Source of the DNA: UBA7374 sp965660635
GTDB lineage: Bacteria > Verrucomicrobiota > Verrucomicrobiia > Opitutales > Coraliomargaritaceae
NCBI GenBank assembly: GCA_965660635.1
Contig: CBFIAS010000008.1
Coordinates: forward strand, 1-52,950
Length of the DNA: 52,950 nt
Direction: 5' to 3'
Shown: positions 34,163 to 42,685 of the stretch, one piece after another
Layout of the letters: each line of letters starts with the position of its first letter
Numbering within the stretch: position 1 is the stretch's first letter
Notes under the pieces: model-generated
Seen by the model: only the letters and a program-made list of their open reading frames with translations
Database searches by the model: none
Told to the model about the DNA's origin: nothing
Made by a program: the position numbers and the translations under genes

Positions 34163-34918
34163 ATGCCTTCAACTCTTCTTCCAGTCCTTCTATTGTCGTT
34201 CTTCCTCGCGGGCGCATCCCTTCCGGCCGTGCCGCCCTCCGCCGGGGAGATCGTCGCCCGCGCCCGCGCCCTGCTCGGCGAGGAGTCCGCACTGGAGGAC
34301 CTGGTCACCCTGCAGATTACCGGCCGCATCCTCCCGGCCGCCCCGGAGATGCCTGAGGCCCAGGTGCTGCTGACTGCCCGCCGCCCCCTTTCGCAACGCC
34401 TCGAGGTGCGGATCGACGACATCGTCGAGACCACCATCCTCAACGGCCGCCGTTCCTGCATGATCCGCGCCAACGCCAGCCTGGACGACTCGCACCAGAT
34501 GCGTCCGCTCTCGCCCAGGGAGGCGGAGCGCCTGCGCCTCAGCACGGTCAACCTCTTCAGCTTCTACCGGCCCGATGCCCGCGGCGGCGAGTCCCTCGAC
34601 TATGGCGGCATCGTCCTGCACCGCGGTGTGCGTTGCCACCGCCTCCTCTACACCTGCCCTGACGGCAGTTCCACCACCCGCTACTTCGCGGTGAGCGACA
34701 ACCGCCTGGTCAGCGTGCGCAACTGCCGGGGCATTGAGACGGTCGAGTCCGGAGGGAAGTCCGCCGGCGGTATCCGCTTCCCCGAAAAGATCGAGTCCTT
34801 CCAGGACGGGCGGCTTCTCCATACCTTCCTGCTCGACCAGATCCGGGTGAACAAGCCCCTTCGCGCCGGGATTTTTACCGTGCCCGCAGGCGGCGGAGCC
34901 ATCGCCGTCGGCAAATAG
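34163..34918 (+). CDS. Exported LolA-like/outer-membrane lipoprotein-sorting-like protein
   Basis: 251 aa. Signal peptide (LLPVLLLSFFLAGASLPAV), then a GEIVARARALLGEESALEDL helix and successive beta strands (VTLQITGRIL, AQVLLTARRPLSQRLEVRID, IVETTILNGRRSCMIR), the layout of periplasmic LolA-fold proteins that carry lipid or lipoprotein. Later strands (YFAVSDNRLVSVRNCRG, IRFPEKIESFQDGRLLHTF) also fit. Sequence likeness is weak, so the fold is an inference. It lies 59 nt after guaA and 62 nt before hisD on the same strand. Confidence 0.7.
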   Translation: MPSTLLPVLLLSFFLAGASLPAVPPSAGEIVARARALLGEESALEDLVTLQITGRILPAAPEMPEAQVLLTARRPLSQRLEVRIDDIVETTILNGRRSCMIRANASLDDSHQMRPLSPREAERLRLSTVNLFSFYRPDARGGESLDYGGIVLHRGVRCHRLLYTCPDGSSTTRYFAVSDNRLVSVRNCRGIETVESGGKSAGGIRFPEKIESFQDGRLLHTFLLDQIRVNKPLRAGIFTVPAGGGAIAVGK

Positions 34919-34980
34919 CCTGTAAAAACCGCGCCCTGTCTTGCAGATTGCCGCCAGACTTGTTCTGCTCTCCGGCAACC

Positions 34981-36279
34981 ATGAAAGTCATCGACTACTC
35001 CAACGGCGCAGCCTTCCGTAAGACCCTGCGCGCATTCTGCGATCAGGCCGCCTCCGCCGGAGGCGATGTTTCCGCCACCGTCGCGGGCATCCTCGCCGAT
35101 GTGCGGAAGCGCGGAGACGCCGCCGTACGCCAGTACACCCGGCAGTTTGACGGGGCAAATATCCCCGCCTCCGCCATGCGCGTGCCGCCCGCCGAGCTGA
35201 AGGCCGCCGCCCGCGCCCTCTCTCCCTCCGAGCGCCGCGCCCTGCGCGAATCCATCTCCCTGGTCAAGGACTTCCACCGCCGCACCCTGCCGACCGGCTG
35301 GAAGGCCAAAAACGCCCAGGGCGGCATCATCGGCGAACGCTTCTACCCGATCCGCCGAGTCGGGCTCTACATCCCCGGCGGCAACGTGCCCCTTGTTTCC
35401 ACCGTGGTCATGACCGCCGTCCTGGCCAAGCTCGTGAAAAACCCCGGCATCGCGGTCTGCACCCCGCCTGCTGCTGACGGCTCGATCGCCCCCGCCATGC
35501 TCGCTGCCCTGCAGATCGTCGGGATCGACGAGGTCTATAAAGTAGGCGGCGTCCAGGCAATCGGCGCCATGGCCTACGGGACAAGCACGATGGAGCCGGT
35601 GGATAAGATTTTCGGCCCGGGTAATGCCTTCGTCATGGAGGCCAAGCGGCAAGTCCTCGGCACTGTCGGCATCGACCTCTTGCCCGGCCCCAGCGAAGTC
35701 ATGATCATCGCGGACTCCGGGGCCAACCCCGCCCATGTTGCGGCCGACCTCATCGCCCAGGCCGAGCACGGCAGCGGCAAGGAGATCGTTTATCTGGTCA
35801 GCACCAGCGGTGCCCTCATCCGCAAGATCGGGCAGGCGGTCGAGCGGCAACTGCCGGAACGCGCCCATGCCGCCAAGATCGCCAAAGTCCTGAAAAGCCG
35901 CTGCCTCGCCGTCCGTTGCCGTAGCCTCGGGCAGTGCGCGGAAGTCGCGGAATTCATAGCGCCGGAGCACTTGGAGTTGCAGGTTGCAGCCAAGTCCATC
36001 GACACGCTCACCCGCTCGATCACCACAGCCGGAGCCATTCTCCAGGGCTACCACACGCCCACCGCCCTCGGCGACTTCACCGCCGGTCCCAGCCACACCC
36101 TGCCGACCGGACGCGCCGGCCGCTTCTCCAGCGGCCTTCAGGCCATCGACTTCATGCGCCGCTCCAGCATTGTCCGCTACGATGCGGCTAGCCTTGGTAA
36201 GGCTGCCCCCGTAGTGGAAACCTTCGCCCGCCTCGAGCAACTCGACGGCCACGGCCACTCCGTGGCGGTTCGCTTGTAG
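34981..36279 (+). CDS. hisD: Histidinol dehydrogenase
   Basis: 432 aa from ATG 34981. It performs the last two oxidations to histidine. Landmarks: RVGLYIPGGNVPLVSTVVM, PAMLAALQIVGIDEVYKVGG, QAIGAMAYGT, VDKIFGPGNAFVMEAKRQV, GIDLLPGPSEVMIIAD, and the catalytic/metal region LIAQAEHGSGK. The C-terminal APEHLELQV and GDFTAGPSHTLPTGRAGRFSSGL also match. Convergent with the DUF481 gene 6 nt away; hisC-hisB-hisH lie beyond that gene. Confidence 0.97.
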   Translation: MKVIDYSNGAAFRKTLRAFCDQAASAGGDVSATVAGILADVRKRGDAAVRQYTRQFDGANIPASAMRVPPAELKAAARALSPSERRALRESISLVKDFHRRTLPTGWKAKNAQGGIIGERFYPIRRVGLYIPGGNVPLVSTVVMTAVLAKLVKNPGIAVCTPPAADGSIAPAMLAALQIVGIDEVYKVGGVQAIGAMAYGTSTMEPVDKIFGPGNAFVMEAKRQVLGTVGIDLLPGPSEVMIIADSGANPAHVAADLIAQAEHGSGKEIVYLVSTSGALIRKIGQAVERQLPERAHAAKIAKVLKSRCLAVRCRSLGQCAEVAEFIAPEHLELQVAAKSIDTLTRSITTAGAILQGYHTPTALGDFTAGPSHTLPTGRAGRFSSGLQAIDFMRRSSIVRYDAASLGKAAPVVETFARLEQLDGHGHSVAVRL

Positions 36280-36285
36280 GACGGC

Positions 36286-37338
36286 CTACCAGGTGTAGCC
36301 GATATTCCAGTCGTAGGTGGTGTCGAGGTTCTTGATGCCCTCGACGGCTCCGCCGTCGTATTCGTACTCGACCTGGAAGGCGGTCTCGAAGCCATGGATG
36401 AGGGGGAAGGCGAGGCCGATCCGGGTATTGAGGATGAGATCGCCGGAGGCTTCGAGGTTCTGGTTGCCGTCGTGGTCGAGGTAGAGGGTGGTGCCGTGCC
36501 CGAGGATGCCGCTCTCGGCCTGGACGATCCAGGAGAGGCCGGTCCAGTCGTCCGTGCCTGCCTGCTTGAATTGCTCATGGACGTAGACCGGGCCGATTTC
36601 GGCCTGGAGGGTGAAGTGCTTGTTTTCGAAGAAGAGGCGGCCCAGGTAGGGGCCGAGGGTGGTGCGCAGGTCGAGGTCGGCAAATTCGTCGCTTTCGAAA
36701 ACGCTCTTGGCGCCCCAGTAGTTCTCGGTACTGCCCAGGAAGAAACGGTCGTACTTGGCCAGGAGGGTCCAGTTGTTTTCGGTCCGGCGGCTGTTTTTCT
36801 TCTCGTTCTCGATATCGCCCTCGAGGGTGTAGCGGTCGGTCAGGCTGCGCCAGATGCTGGAGACGGCGAAGGCGTAGTCGTCGGTATCGGTGTTGCCGCG
36901 CTCGAGCTCGACGCCGAAGCGGGCGTAGCCGCTCCATCTGTAGCCTTCGCCGAGTTTCCATGGCTCGGGGTTGACCATGTCAATGTCTTCGGCCTTGAAG
37001 ACGACACCTTGCTCGCCCTCGGCCTTGACCAGCATGGCCTCCTCGGTGGAGACGATCTGCCGGTCGCGGTAAACGGTGCCGTCTTCCATCATGACGGTGA
37101 CCGGTTCCTCGGTGGAGATGCGGAGAATGTTCTCCTGGTGTACGGTGATATCATCGGCGAAGGGGGTGCTGAAGATGACGACGTCGGACTCGGCGCTGAC
37201 GAGCTTGCCGATGATGACGGACCCGTTCTTGAGCAGGAGCTGGTCGGCCTGCAGGGCGGGCATGCCGGCGATGAGGAGGAGCCATCCGAGAAGGATGCGG
37301 GGGGTCGCCTGACGGTTTGAGTAATCTAACATATCCAT
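36286..37338 (-). CDS. DUF481 outer-membrane beta-barrel protein
   Basis: 350 aa from ATG 37338 (an ATG at 37332 is equally open). A signal peptide (ILLGWLLLIAGMPALQAD) is followed by a small N-terminal domain with LLLKNGSVIIGKLVSAESDV, common before DUF481 barrels, and then a DUF481 (YdiY-like) barrel from about 130: WSGYARFGVELERGNTDTDD, alternating beta strands, and an aromatic C-terminus (DWNIGYTW) recognised by the Bam machinery. Family members are sometimes called salt-induced outer-membrane proteins. Shows the cell has an outer membrane. Divergent from hisC. Confidence 0.88.
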   Translation of the reverse strand: MDMLDYSNRQATPRILLGWLLLIAGMPALQADQLLLKNGSVIIGKLVSAESDVVIFSTPFADDITVHQENILRISTEEPVTVMMEDGTVYRDRQIVSTEEAMLVKAEGEQGVVFKAEDIDMVNPEPWKLGEGYRWSGYARFGVELERGNTDTDDYAFAVSSIWRSLTDRYTLEGDIENEKKNSRRTENNWTLLAKYDRFFLGSTENYWGAKSVFESDEFADLDLRTTLGPYLGRLFFENKHFTLQAEIGPVYVHEQFKQAGTDDWTGLSWIVQAESGILGHGTTLYLDHDGNQNLEASGDLILNTRIGLAFPLIHGFETAFQVEYEYDGGAVEGIKNLDTTYDWNIGYTW

Positions 37339-37415
37339 AAAATAGTGCGGTTTTCTAGGGAGCGCGGGATTTTCTTGCAATATCGAAGCGAAAGCTGCGT
37401 AAAAACTCTTTTGGC

Positions 37416-38507
37416 ATGAAAAAATCCTACGACGCCCATCGCCACGCCCTGCCGCACGTCCAGCAGTTGCACGCCTATGTGCCCGGCGAGCAGCCGGAGG
37501 GCGGTGACTGGGTAAAGCTGAACACGAATGAGAGCCCGTACCCGCCTTCGCCGAAGGTGGCCGCTGCAGTGGCGGACGAGATCGAGGCGCTGCGGCTCTA
37601 CCCGGAGCCAACGAGCGCGCGCCTGCGCGCGGTGATCGGGGCGCGTTTCGGGCTGGATGGCAGTGGAGTGATCCTGGGCAACGGCTCGGACAACCTGCTC
37701 GACTTGCTGGTCCGCTGCTTCGCGGATGATTCCGGGGTGGGGCACACGGTGCCGAGCTACTCGCTCTATCCGGTGGTGGCGGGGATGTCGGCGCGGGGCC
37801 TGTTGCCGGTGCATTTCGACCGGGAGATGCGGTTGCCGGTGGAGGCGATGGCGGCTTGCGGGGCTCCGCTCTTTTTCCTGACCAATCCGAACGCGCCGAC
37901 GGGGGTGGCCTTTCCGCTGGAGGCGATCGAGGCGGCCCTGCAGGCGGTGGACGGGTTGTTGGTGGTGGATGAGGCCTACATTGATTTCGGCGGGGAGACG
38001 GCGGCCCCGCTGCTGGCGGAATACGGGAATCTGGTGGTGGTGCGGACGTTCTCCAAGTCCTACGGGCTGGCCGGACTGCGGGTGGGCTACGCGCTGGCGG
38101 CGCCTGGCATCATTGAAGTGCTGGATCGTGTGCGCGACGCCTACAATCTCGACCGGGTGGCCCAGGCCGGGGCGCTGGCGGCTTTTGAAGACGTGGAAGA
38201 CTTTGAGAAGAAGCGCCGGAGGATCATGGCCACAAGGGAGCGCGTGCGTTCGGCGCTGGACGGGCTGGGCTGGTTCACCTACCCGTCGGCGGCGAATTTC
38301 CTGTTTACCGAACCCCGGGACGCGGCGGGCGCGACGGGGCCGGAGGTGGCGGCCAGTCTTTTCGTGTACCTGCGGGAGAGGCGCATACTGGCGCGTTATT
38401 TCCCGAAGCATCCTTTAACTTGCGCTTTCCTGCGGGTTAGCATAGGCACGGACGCACAAATGGATACGTTCACAACCGCCGTCCAATCATGGCTGAATCA
38501 CGCATAG
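37416..38507 (+). CDS. hisC: Histidinol-phosphate aminotransferase
   Basis: 363 aa. A fold-type I PLP enzyme of histidine synthesis. KLNTNESPYPPSPKV, GNGSDNLLDLLVRCF, FFLTNPNAPTGVAFP (PLP ring contact N), VVDEAYIDFGG (Asp), and RTFSKSYGLAGLRVGY with the Schiff-base Lys. Last codons overlap hisB by 19 nt, so the two are translated together. Confidence 0.96.
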   Translation: MKKSYDAHRHALPHVQQLHAYVPGEQPEGGDWVKLNTNESPYPPSPKVAAAVADEIEALRLYPEPTSARLRAVIGARFGLDGSGVILGNGSDNLLDLLVRCFADDSGVGHTVPSYSLYPVVAGMSARGLLPVHFDREMRLPVEAMAACGAPLFFLTNPNAPTGVAFPLEAIEAALQAVDGLLVVDEAYIDFGGETAAPLLAEYGNLVVVRTFSKSYGLAGLRVGYALAAPGIIEVLDRVRDAYNLDRVAQAGALAAFEDVEDFEKKRRRIMATRERVRSALDGLGWFTYPSAANFLFTEPRDAAGATGPEVAASLFVYLRERRILARYFPKHPLTCAFLRVSIGTDAQMDTFTTAVQSWLNHA

Positions 38508-39091
38508 CAAGGCTTACCCGCAACACGAAGGAGACCCGGATCGAGATGGAGTTGAATCTCGATGGCTCGGGCGTGTCGGAGATCGACACCGGGATCCCGT
38601 TTTTCGACCACATGCTGACGCTCTTCTCGCGGCATGGACTGTTTGACCTGACGCTTAAGGCGGAGGGTGACATCGAGGTGGACTACCACCACACGGTGGA
38701 GGATACGGGGATTGTTCTGGGCCAGGTCTTGAAGGCGGCTCTGGGAGAGAAACGTGGCATCCGCCGCTACGGTTTTTTCCTCCTGCCGATGGATGAATCC
38801 CTGGCCCGGGTGGCGCTGGACCTGTCGAACCGCCCGGCCTTTGTCTACCATGTGGACTACAAGGACGCCATGGTGCGGGATTTCAGCATCGGGCTGGTCA
38901 AGGAGTTTTTCCAGGCGGTGGCTAACGAGGCCGGTTGCAACCTGCACATCAACCTGGAGTACGGGGAGGAACCGCACCACATCGCGGAGGCGGTCTTCAA
39001 GTGCTTCGCCCGTGCGCTGGATGCGGCCACGACGATTGATCCGCGCCTTGATGGGGCGTTGCCCTCGACGAAGGGCACGCTGAGCGATTGA
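38489..39091 (+). CDS. hisB: Imidazoleglycerol-phosphate dehydratase
   Basis: 200 aa. Removes water from imidazole glycerol phosphate. Manganese-binding HxxHE-type motifs: FFDHMLTLFSRHGLFDL, EVDYHHTVEDTGIVLGQ, and NLHINLEYGEEPHHIAEAVFK. It is the single-domain form without the N-terminal phosphatase found in enterobacteria. Starts inside hisC; hisH follows after 19 nt. Confidence 0.97.
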   Translation: MAESRIARLTRNTKETRIEMELNLDGSGVSEIDTGIPFFDHMLTLFSRHGLFDLTLKAEGDIEVDYHHTVEDTGIVLGQVLKAALGEKRGIRRYGFFLLPMDESLARVALDLSNRPAFVYHVDYKDAMVRDFSIGLVKEFFQAVANEAGCNLHINLEYGEEPHHIAEAVFKCFARALDAATTIDPRLDGALPSTKGTLSD

Positions 39092-39110
39092 TAGCGGCTG
39101 CCGCCACCCG

Positions 39111-39749
39111 ATGCAGATAACCACTGACAACGCGCGTCTCCGCCTGGCTGTGATTGACTACGGGATGGGCAACCTGCGCTCGGTGTTGCGGGCCTGGGAG
39201 CATGTCGGCGCGGAGGCGCGGCTGGTCGACCGGCCGGAGGCGATCGGTGATGCCGATGCGTTGGTTTTTCCCGGGCAGGGGGCGATTGTCGATGCCATGC
39301 GCTTGTTGGGATCAACGGGCTTTGACCGCGCCATCCGCGGATGGATCGAGGCGGACAAGCCGTTTTTCGGAATCTGCCTTGGGTTGCAGGCGCTTTTCGA
39401 GCACTCGGAGGAGGGCGACACGCCGGGACTGGGTGTTTTCAAGGGGCGGGTGCGGCGGTTCCCCGCTGGATGCGGCCTGAAGATCCCGCACATGGGGTGG
39501 AACTCGGTGCGCTTCCTTCCGGGCGATCCGTTGACTGACGGGTTGGCCAGCGGTACGGACCAGTTTTATTTCGTCCACAGTTATTACGTGGATCCGGAGG
39601 ATGCCTCGCTGGCTCTATTCGAGACGGAGTATGACCGGTGCTTTGTCTCCGGGATCCGTTGCGGGAATTGCTACGCTACCCAGTTTCACCCGGAAAAAAG
39701 TCAGGCTAAAGGGTTGCAAGTGTACAGCAATTTCCTGAGAACGCTTTAA
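39111..39749 (+). CDS. hisH: Imidazole glycerol phosphate synthase glutaminase subunit
   Basis: 212 aa. It supplies ammonia to HisF. Class I amidotransferase: AVIDYGMGNLRSVLRAWEH, LVFPGQGAIVDAM, FFGICLGLQALFEHSEEG with nucleophile Cys, VPHMGWN-like IPHMGWNSV, and TQFHPEKSQAKG with catalytic His and Glu. hisF, hisA and the other his genes are not in the window. Confidence 0.96.
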   Translation: MQITTDNARLRLAVIDYGMGNLRSVLRAWEHVGAEARLVDRPEAIGDADALVFPGQGAIVDAMRLLGSTGFDRAIRGWIEADKPFFGICLGLQALFEHSEEGDTPGLGVFKGRVRRFPAGCGLKIPHMGWNSVRFLPGDPLTDGLASGTDQFYFVHSYYVDPEDASLALFETEYDRCFVSGIRCGNCYATQFHPEKSQAKGLQVYSNFLRTL

Positions 39750-39813
39750 TCGCATCTCTGGCAGCATCTTGCCTGAATGTGGATGATTCCCGACTTTTAA
39801 AATCTACGCTTAC

Positions 39814-41103
39814 ATGGACGACCTGACTGGCAACATTCGACTGGGCAGCGAGAACTACGATTTGCCCATGATCCTGGGCACGGAGGGGGAGCGGGCCGTA
39901 GACACGCGCGCGCTGCGGGCGAAGAGCGGCTACATCACCTACGACGAGGGCTACGGAAATACCGGCTCCTGCCAGAGCGCGATCACCTTCATCAATGGCG
40001 AGGAGGGCATCCTGCGGCACCGGGGCTACCCCATCGAGCAACTGGCGGAGCAGTCCTCTTTTCTTGAGACGGCCTATCTGGTGATTTACGGGGAGTTGCC
40101 GGGCAAGGAGCGCCTGCATGCGTTCACTGAGGCGGTGCGCACCAAGGCGGCAGTCCATGCCAGCATGAACCACCATTTCGAGGGCTTCCCCATCGGGGCG
40201 CATCCCATGGCCGTGCTCTCTTCAATGCTCAATTCGCTGGGGGCCTACTACCCGCAGATGACGACGAATGACCGGGAGCAGGATCTGGCACACTTCGACG
40301 AGACGGCGGCCTTGCTGATCTCCAAGGTGCGCACCATCGCGGCGATGACCTACCGGATGCAGAAGGGGCTGCCCTTTGTCTTCCCGCTGGAAAAGGACTA
40401 TACCGGTGAGTTTCTCCACATGATGTTCTCCAAGCCGCACATCGAGTATGTTGACGAGTGCGGCGCGGCCGGGGCGCTGGATCTTTTCCTCATGCTGCAT
40501 GCCGATCATGAGCAGAACTGCTCGACCTCGACTGTTCGGATGGTGGCCTCGGGCGGGGCCAATCTCTTTGCCTCGGTCTCGGCTGGGGTCTCCGCCCTCT
40601 GGGGGCCTTCGCACGGCGGGGCCAACATGGCGGTGATCAAGATGCTTGAGGAGATCCACGCATCGGGCGATGACGGCTCCCGCTTCATTGAGGCGGCGAA
40701 AAACCGGGAGGCCCGCCTCATGGGCTTCGGCCACCGCGTCTACAAGAATTACGATCCCCGTGCCCGCATCCTCGGGAAGAGCGCGGAATCCGTTTTGGAA
40801 CGCATTGGCATCGACGATCCGCTTCTGGTGATCGCCAAGCGTCTGGAGCGGGCCGCCCTGGAGGACGATTTCTTCATCAGCCGCAATCTCTATCCCAACG
40901 TTGATTTCTACAGTGGCATCATTCTCAAGGCCATCGGTATCCCGGTGGAGATGTTCACCGTGATGTTTGCCATTGGCCGGATGCCCGGCTGGATTGCCAA
41001 CTGGAAGGAGATCGCGGAAAACACGAAGAGCCGCATCCACCGGCCCCGGCAGATCTACACGGGCGCGACCCAGCGGGACTACCTGCCGATGGACAAGCGC
41101 TAG
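39814..41103 (+). CDS. gltA: Citrate synthase
   Basis: 429 aa, the length of the Gram-negative hexameric type. It condenses acetyl-CoA with oxaloacetate. GYGNTGSCQSAITFINGEEGILRHRGYPIEQL, LHADHEQNCSTSTVRM, GPSHGGANMAVIKML (catalytic His), MGFGHRVYKNYDPRA (second His), and NVDFYSGIILKAIGIP (catalytic Asp) are all present. The stop codon TAG is the first triplet of the CTAGCCCG end of element A2. Confidence 0.97.
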   Translation: MDDLTGNIRLGSENYDLPMILGTEGERAVDTRALRAKSGYITYDEGYGNTGSCQSAITFINGEEGILRHRGYPIEQLAEQSSFLETAYLVIYGELPGKERLHAFTEAVRTKAAVHASMNHHFEGFPIGAHPMAVLSSMLNSLGAYYPQMTTNDREQDLAHFDETAALLISKVRTIAAMTYRMQKGLPFVFPLEKDYTGEFLHMMFSKPHIEYVDECGAAGALDLFLMLHADHEQNCSTSTVRMVASGGANLFASVSAGVSALWGPSHGGANMAVIKMLEEIHASGDDGSRFIEAAKNREARLMGFGHRVYKNYDPRARILGKSAESVLERIGIDDPLLVIAKRLERAALEDDFFISRNLYPNVDFYSGIILKAIGIPVEMFTVMFAIGRMPGWIANWKEIAENTKSRIHRPRQIYTGATQRDYLPMDKR

Positions 41104-41227
41104 CCCGAACATTGCACCAGTCTGTTGGTGCCGATTTGTCAGTCACGCGCGTCAGTGCGCTCCTTCTAGGAACACGGCTCGCGTCTAGCCAGAGACATTT
41201 CTGAATCTCATGCAATATCCGGGCTAG
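41100..41227. repeat. Interspersed CTAG-ended element, copy A2
   Basis: 128 nt filling the gap between convergent gltA and the VC0807-like gene. Perfect 8-nt terminal inverted repeats CTAGCCCG (41100-41107) and CGGGCTAG (41220-41227); the arms stay related inwards (ATTGCACCAG at the left, TGCAAT at the right). The ends supply the TAG stop codons of both flanking genes. The right 52 nt match element A1. No coding capacity; resembles a miniature inverted-repeat element or a paired terminator. Confidence 0.85.
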
Positions 41228-42015
41228 TTTTGCCGGTCTTGATCCGCCGCGCCGTGGATGACTTCCTCGAGCTTGAGGCCGGTCATTTGGTGGATGCCGC
41301 GGGCGAGGAGCATGAGGGCGGCAAAGGTCACGGCCATGCTGGGCAGGGCGATGACAGGCCAGCTCCAAAGCATCATCTTGCCGACTTCGGCGTTGAAGGC
41401 GTCGGTGCCGGAGGGGCTTACGACGATCCAGCGGGCAAGGGCGTAGTTGAGCACGCCGCTAAGGAGGAAGGAGGCGGCGAGCAGGCAGGTACAGCGAACA
41501 AGAAGGCGCTCGAAGGCATCTACGGCATTGTGTGCCCGTAGGGCGGCCTGGATTTTGGGGACGTCCATGATCTCGGGGTTGAGCAGGAGGGTGCGGACGA
41601 GTGGCCAGGGGGTCTTGAGGGATAGGACGACGGCGATGCCGAGGAGGGTGGGAATGGCGGCTTCCTTGAGGGCGAACCACCGGGTGGGGATCTCGAAGAT
41701 GCCGATTCCGCCAGTGAGGAGCACGCTGATCAGGCCGAGGACGGAGAGGAAGTTGTACTTCGAGCGCTTGAAATAGTCGTAGATGAAGTAGCCGACAGGG
41801 AAGGCTAGGGCAATTAGGAGGACGCCGACTGCCACGTTCTCGAAATAGCCTTCGAGGATAGAGCCGAACCATTTCTTCCCCTTGTTGAGGATGAGGATGG
41901 GCAAGAGGAGATTGAAGCCGAGGTTGAGCAGCATGTTTTCCCGTTGGGGCGGGCTGTTTTTGCCGGCTGCGGAATTTTCTTCTGGGGGCGAGGTGCTGGG
42001 TTGCTGTTCGGGCAT
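41224..42015 (-). CDS. VC0807-like integral membrane protein
   Basis: 263 aa from ATG 42015. After a Pro/Ser-rich, soluble N-terminus (about 25 residues) come about six membrane helices: NLGFNLLLPILILNKGKKW, NVAVGVLLIALAFPVGYFIY, FLSVLGLISVLLTGGIGIF, AAIPTLLGIAVVLSL, CTCLLAASFLLSGVLNYALA and LWSWPVIALPSMAVTFAALML. The NLxFNxLLPxLIL-NKG opening suits the VC0807 family, whose role is unknown. The TAG stop lies in element A2. Divergent from coaB with only 25 nt between starts. Confidence 0.78.
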   Translation of the reverse strand: MPEQQPSTSPPEENSAAGKNSPPQRENMLLNLGFNLLLPILILNKGKKWFGSILEGYFENVAVGVLLIALAFPVGYFIYDYFKRSKYNFLSVLGLISVLLTGGIGIFEIPTRWFALKEAAIPTLLGIAVVLSLKTPWPLVRTLLLNPEIMDVPKIQAALRAHNAVDAFERLLVRCTCLLAASFLLSGVLNYALARWIVVSPSGTDAFNAEVGKMMLWSWPVIALPSMAVTFAALMLLARGIHQMTGLKLEEVIHGAADQDRQN

Positions 42016-42040
42016 GAGACGGTTTAGGTTTTTCCGCGTT

Positions 42041-42685
42041 ATGCCGAATGCAAGCCCTATCCGCTGTTTAATCACTGCTGGTCCGACCCGTGAGTTCCTG
42101 GATCCGGTGCGGTTCTTGAGCAACCCTTCGACTGGGCGAATGGGCTACGCGCTGGCGGTGGCGGCGTTGGAGGCGGGCTGGACTGTGGATCTGGTTTCCG
42201 GGCCCGTGGCATTGCCGGAGCCGGAGGGGGTGGTGTTGTATCCGGTTGTCTCGGCGGAGGAAATGTATCATCAGGTGGATGCCTTGTTTGATGCTTGCGA
42301 TATTTTGATCATGGCGGCGGCGGTCAGTGACTTCCGTCCGGTCGAGCGGCATGCCCGGAAGGAGAAGAAGGACGTGGCTGCGAGGATGGTGGAGTTTGAG
42401 CGCACAGTGGACATCCTGAAGACGGTGACGGAGCGCAAGTCGCACCAGACGGTAGTGGGCTTTGCGGCAGAGACGGATGCCTTGGAGGCCCGCGCCCGGG
42501 GCAAGTTGGCGGAGAAGCGCTGCGACTGGGTGGTGGCTAACGACGTCTCAAAGCCGGGATGCGGATTTGGCGCGGAGGGCAACGAGATCCTGCTGCTGGG
42601 GGCGGACGGCACGCGGGAGCCCCACGGACCGGCGGGCAAGGAGGCGCTGGCCCGAGTCCTCATTGAACGATTTTCCCGAAGATGA
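42041..42685 (+). CDS. coaB: Stand-alone phosphopantothenoylcysteine synthetase
   Basis: 214 aa from ATG 42041. CoaB activates 4'-phosphopantothenate with CTP and adds Cys in CoA synthesis. CLITAGPTREFLDPVRFLSNPSTGRMGYALA and MAAAVSDFRPVE with KKD are the classic CoaB signatures; VGFAAETD and VVANDVSKPGCGFGAEGNEI complete the site. The CoaC decarboxylase half found in most bacterial Dfp fusions is absent, so CoaC must be encoded elsewhere. Overlaps the following kinase gene by ATGA. Confidence 0.93.
   Translation: MPNASPIRCLITAGPTREFLDPVRFLSNPSTGRMGYALAVAALEAGWTVDLVSGPVALPEPEGVVLYPVVSAEEMYHQVDALFDACDILIMAAAVSDFRPVERHARKEKKDVAARMVEFERTVDILKTVTERKSHQTVVGFAAETDALEARARGKLAEKRCDWVVANDVSKPGCGFGAEGNEILLLGADGTREPHGPAGKEALARVLIERFSRR

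Noticed and set aside
32523..34292. 589-codon minus-strand frame opposite guaA
   Set aside because: Antisense shadow; no motif, whereas guaA on the plus strand is complete.
34681..36258. 525-codon minus-strand frame opposite hisD
   Set aside because: Antisense shadow of hisD with low-complexity composition.
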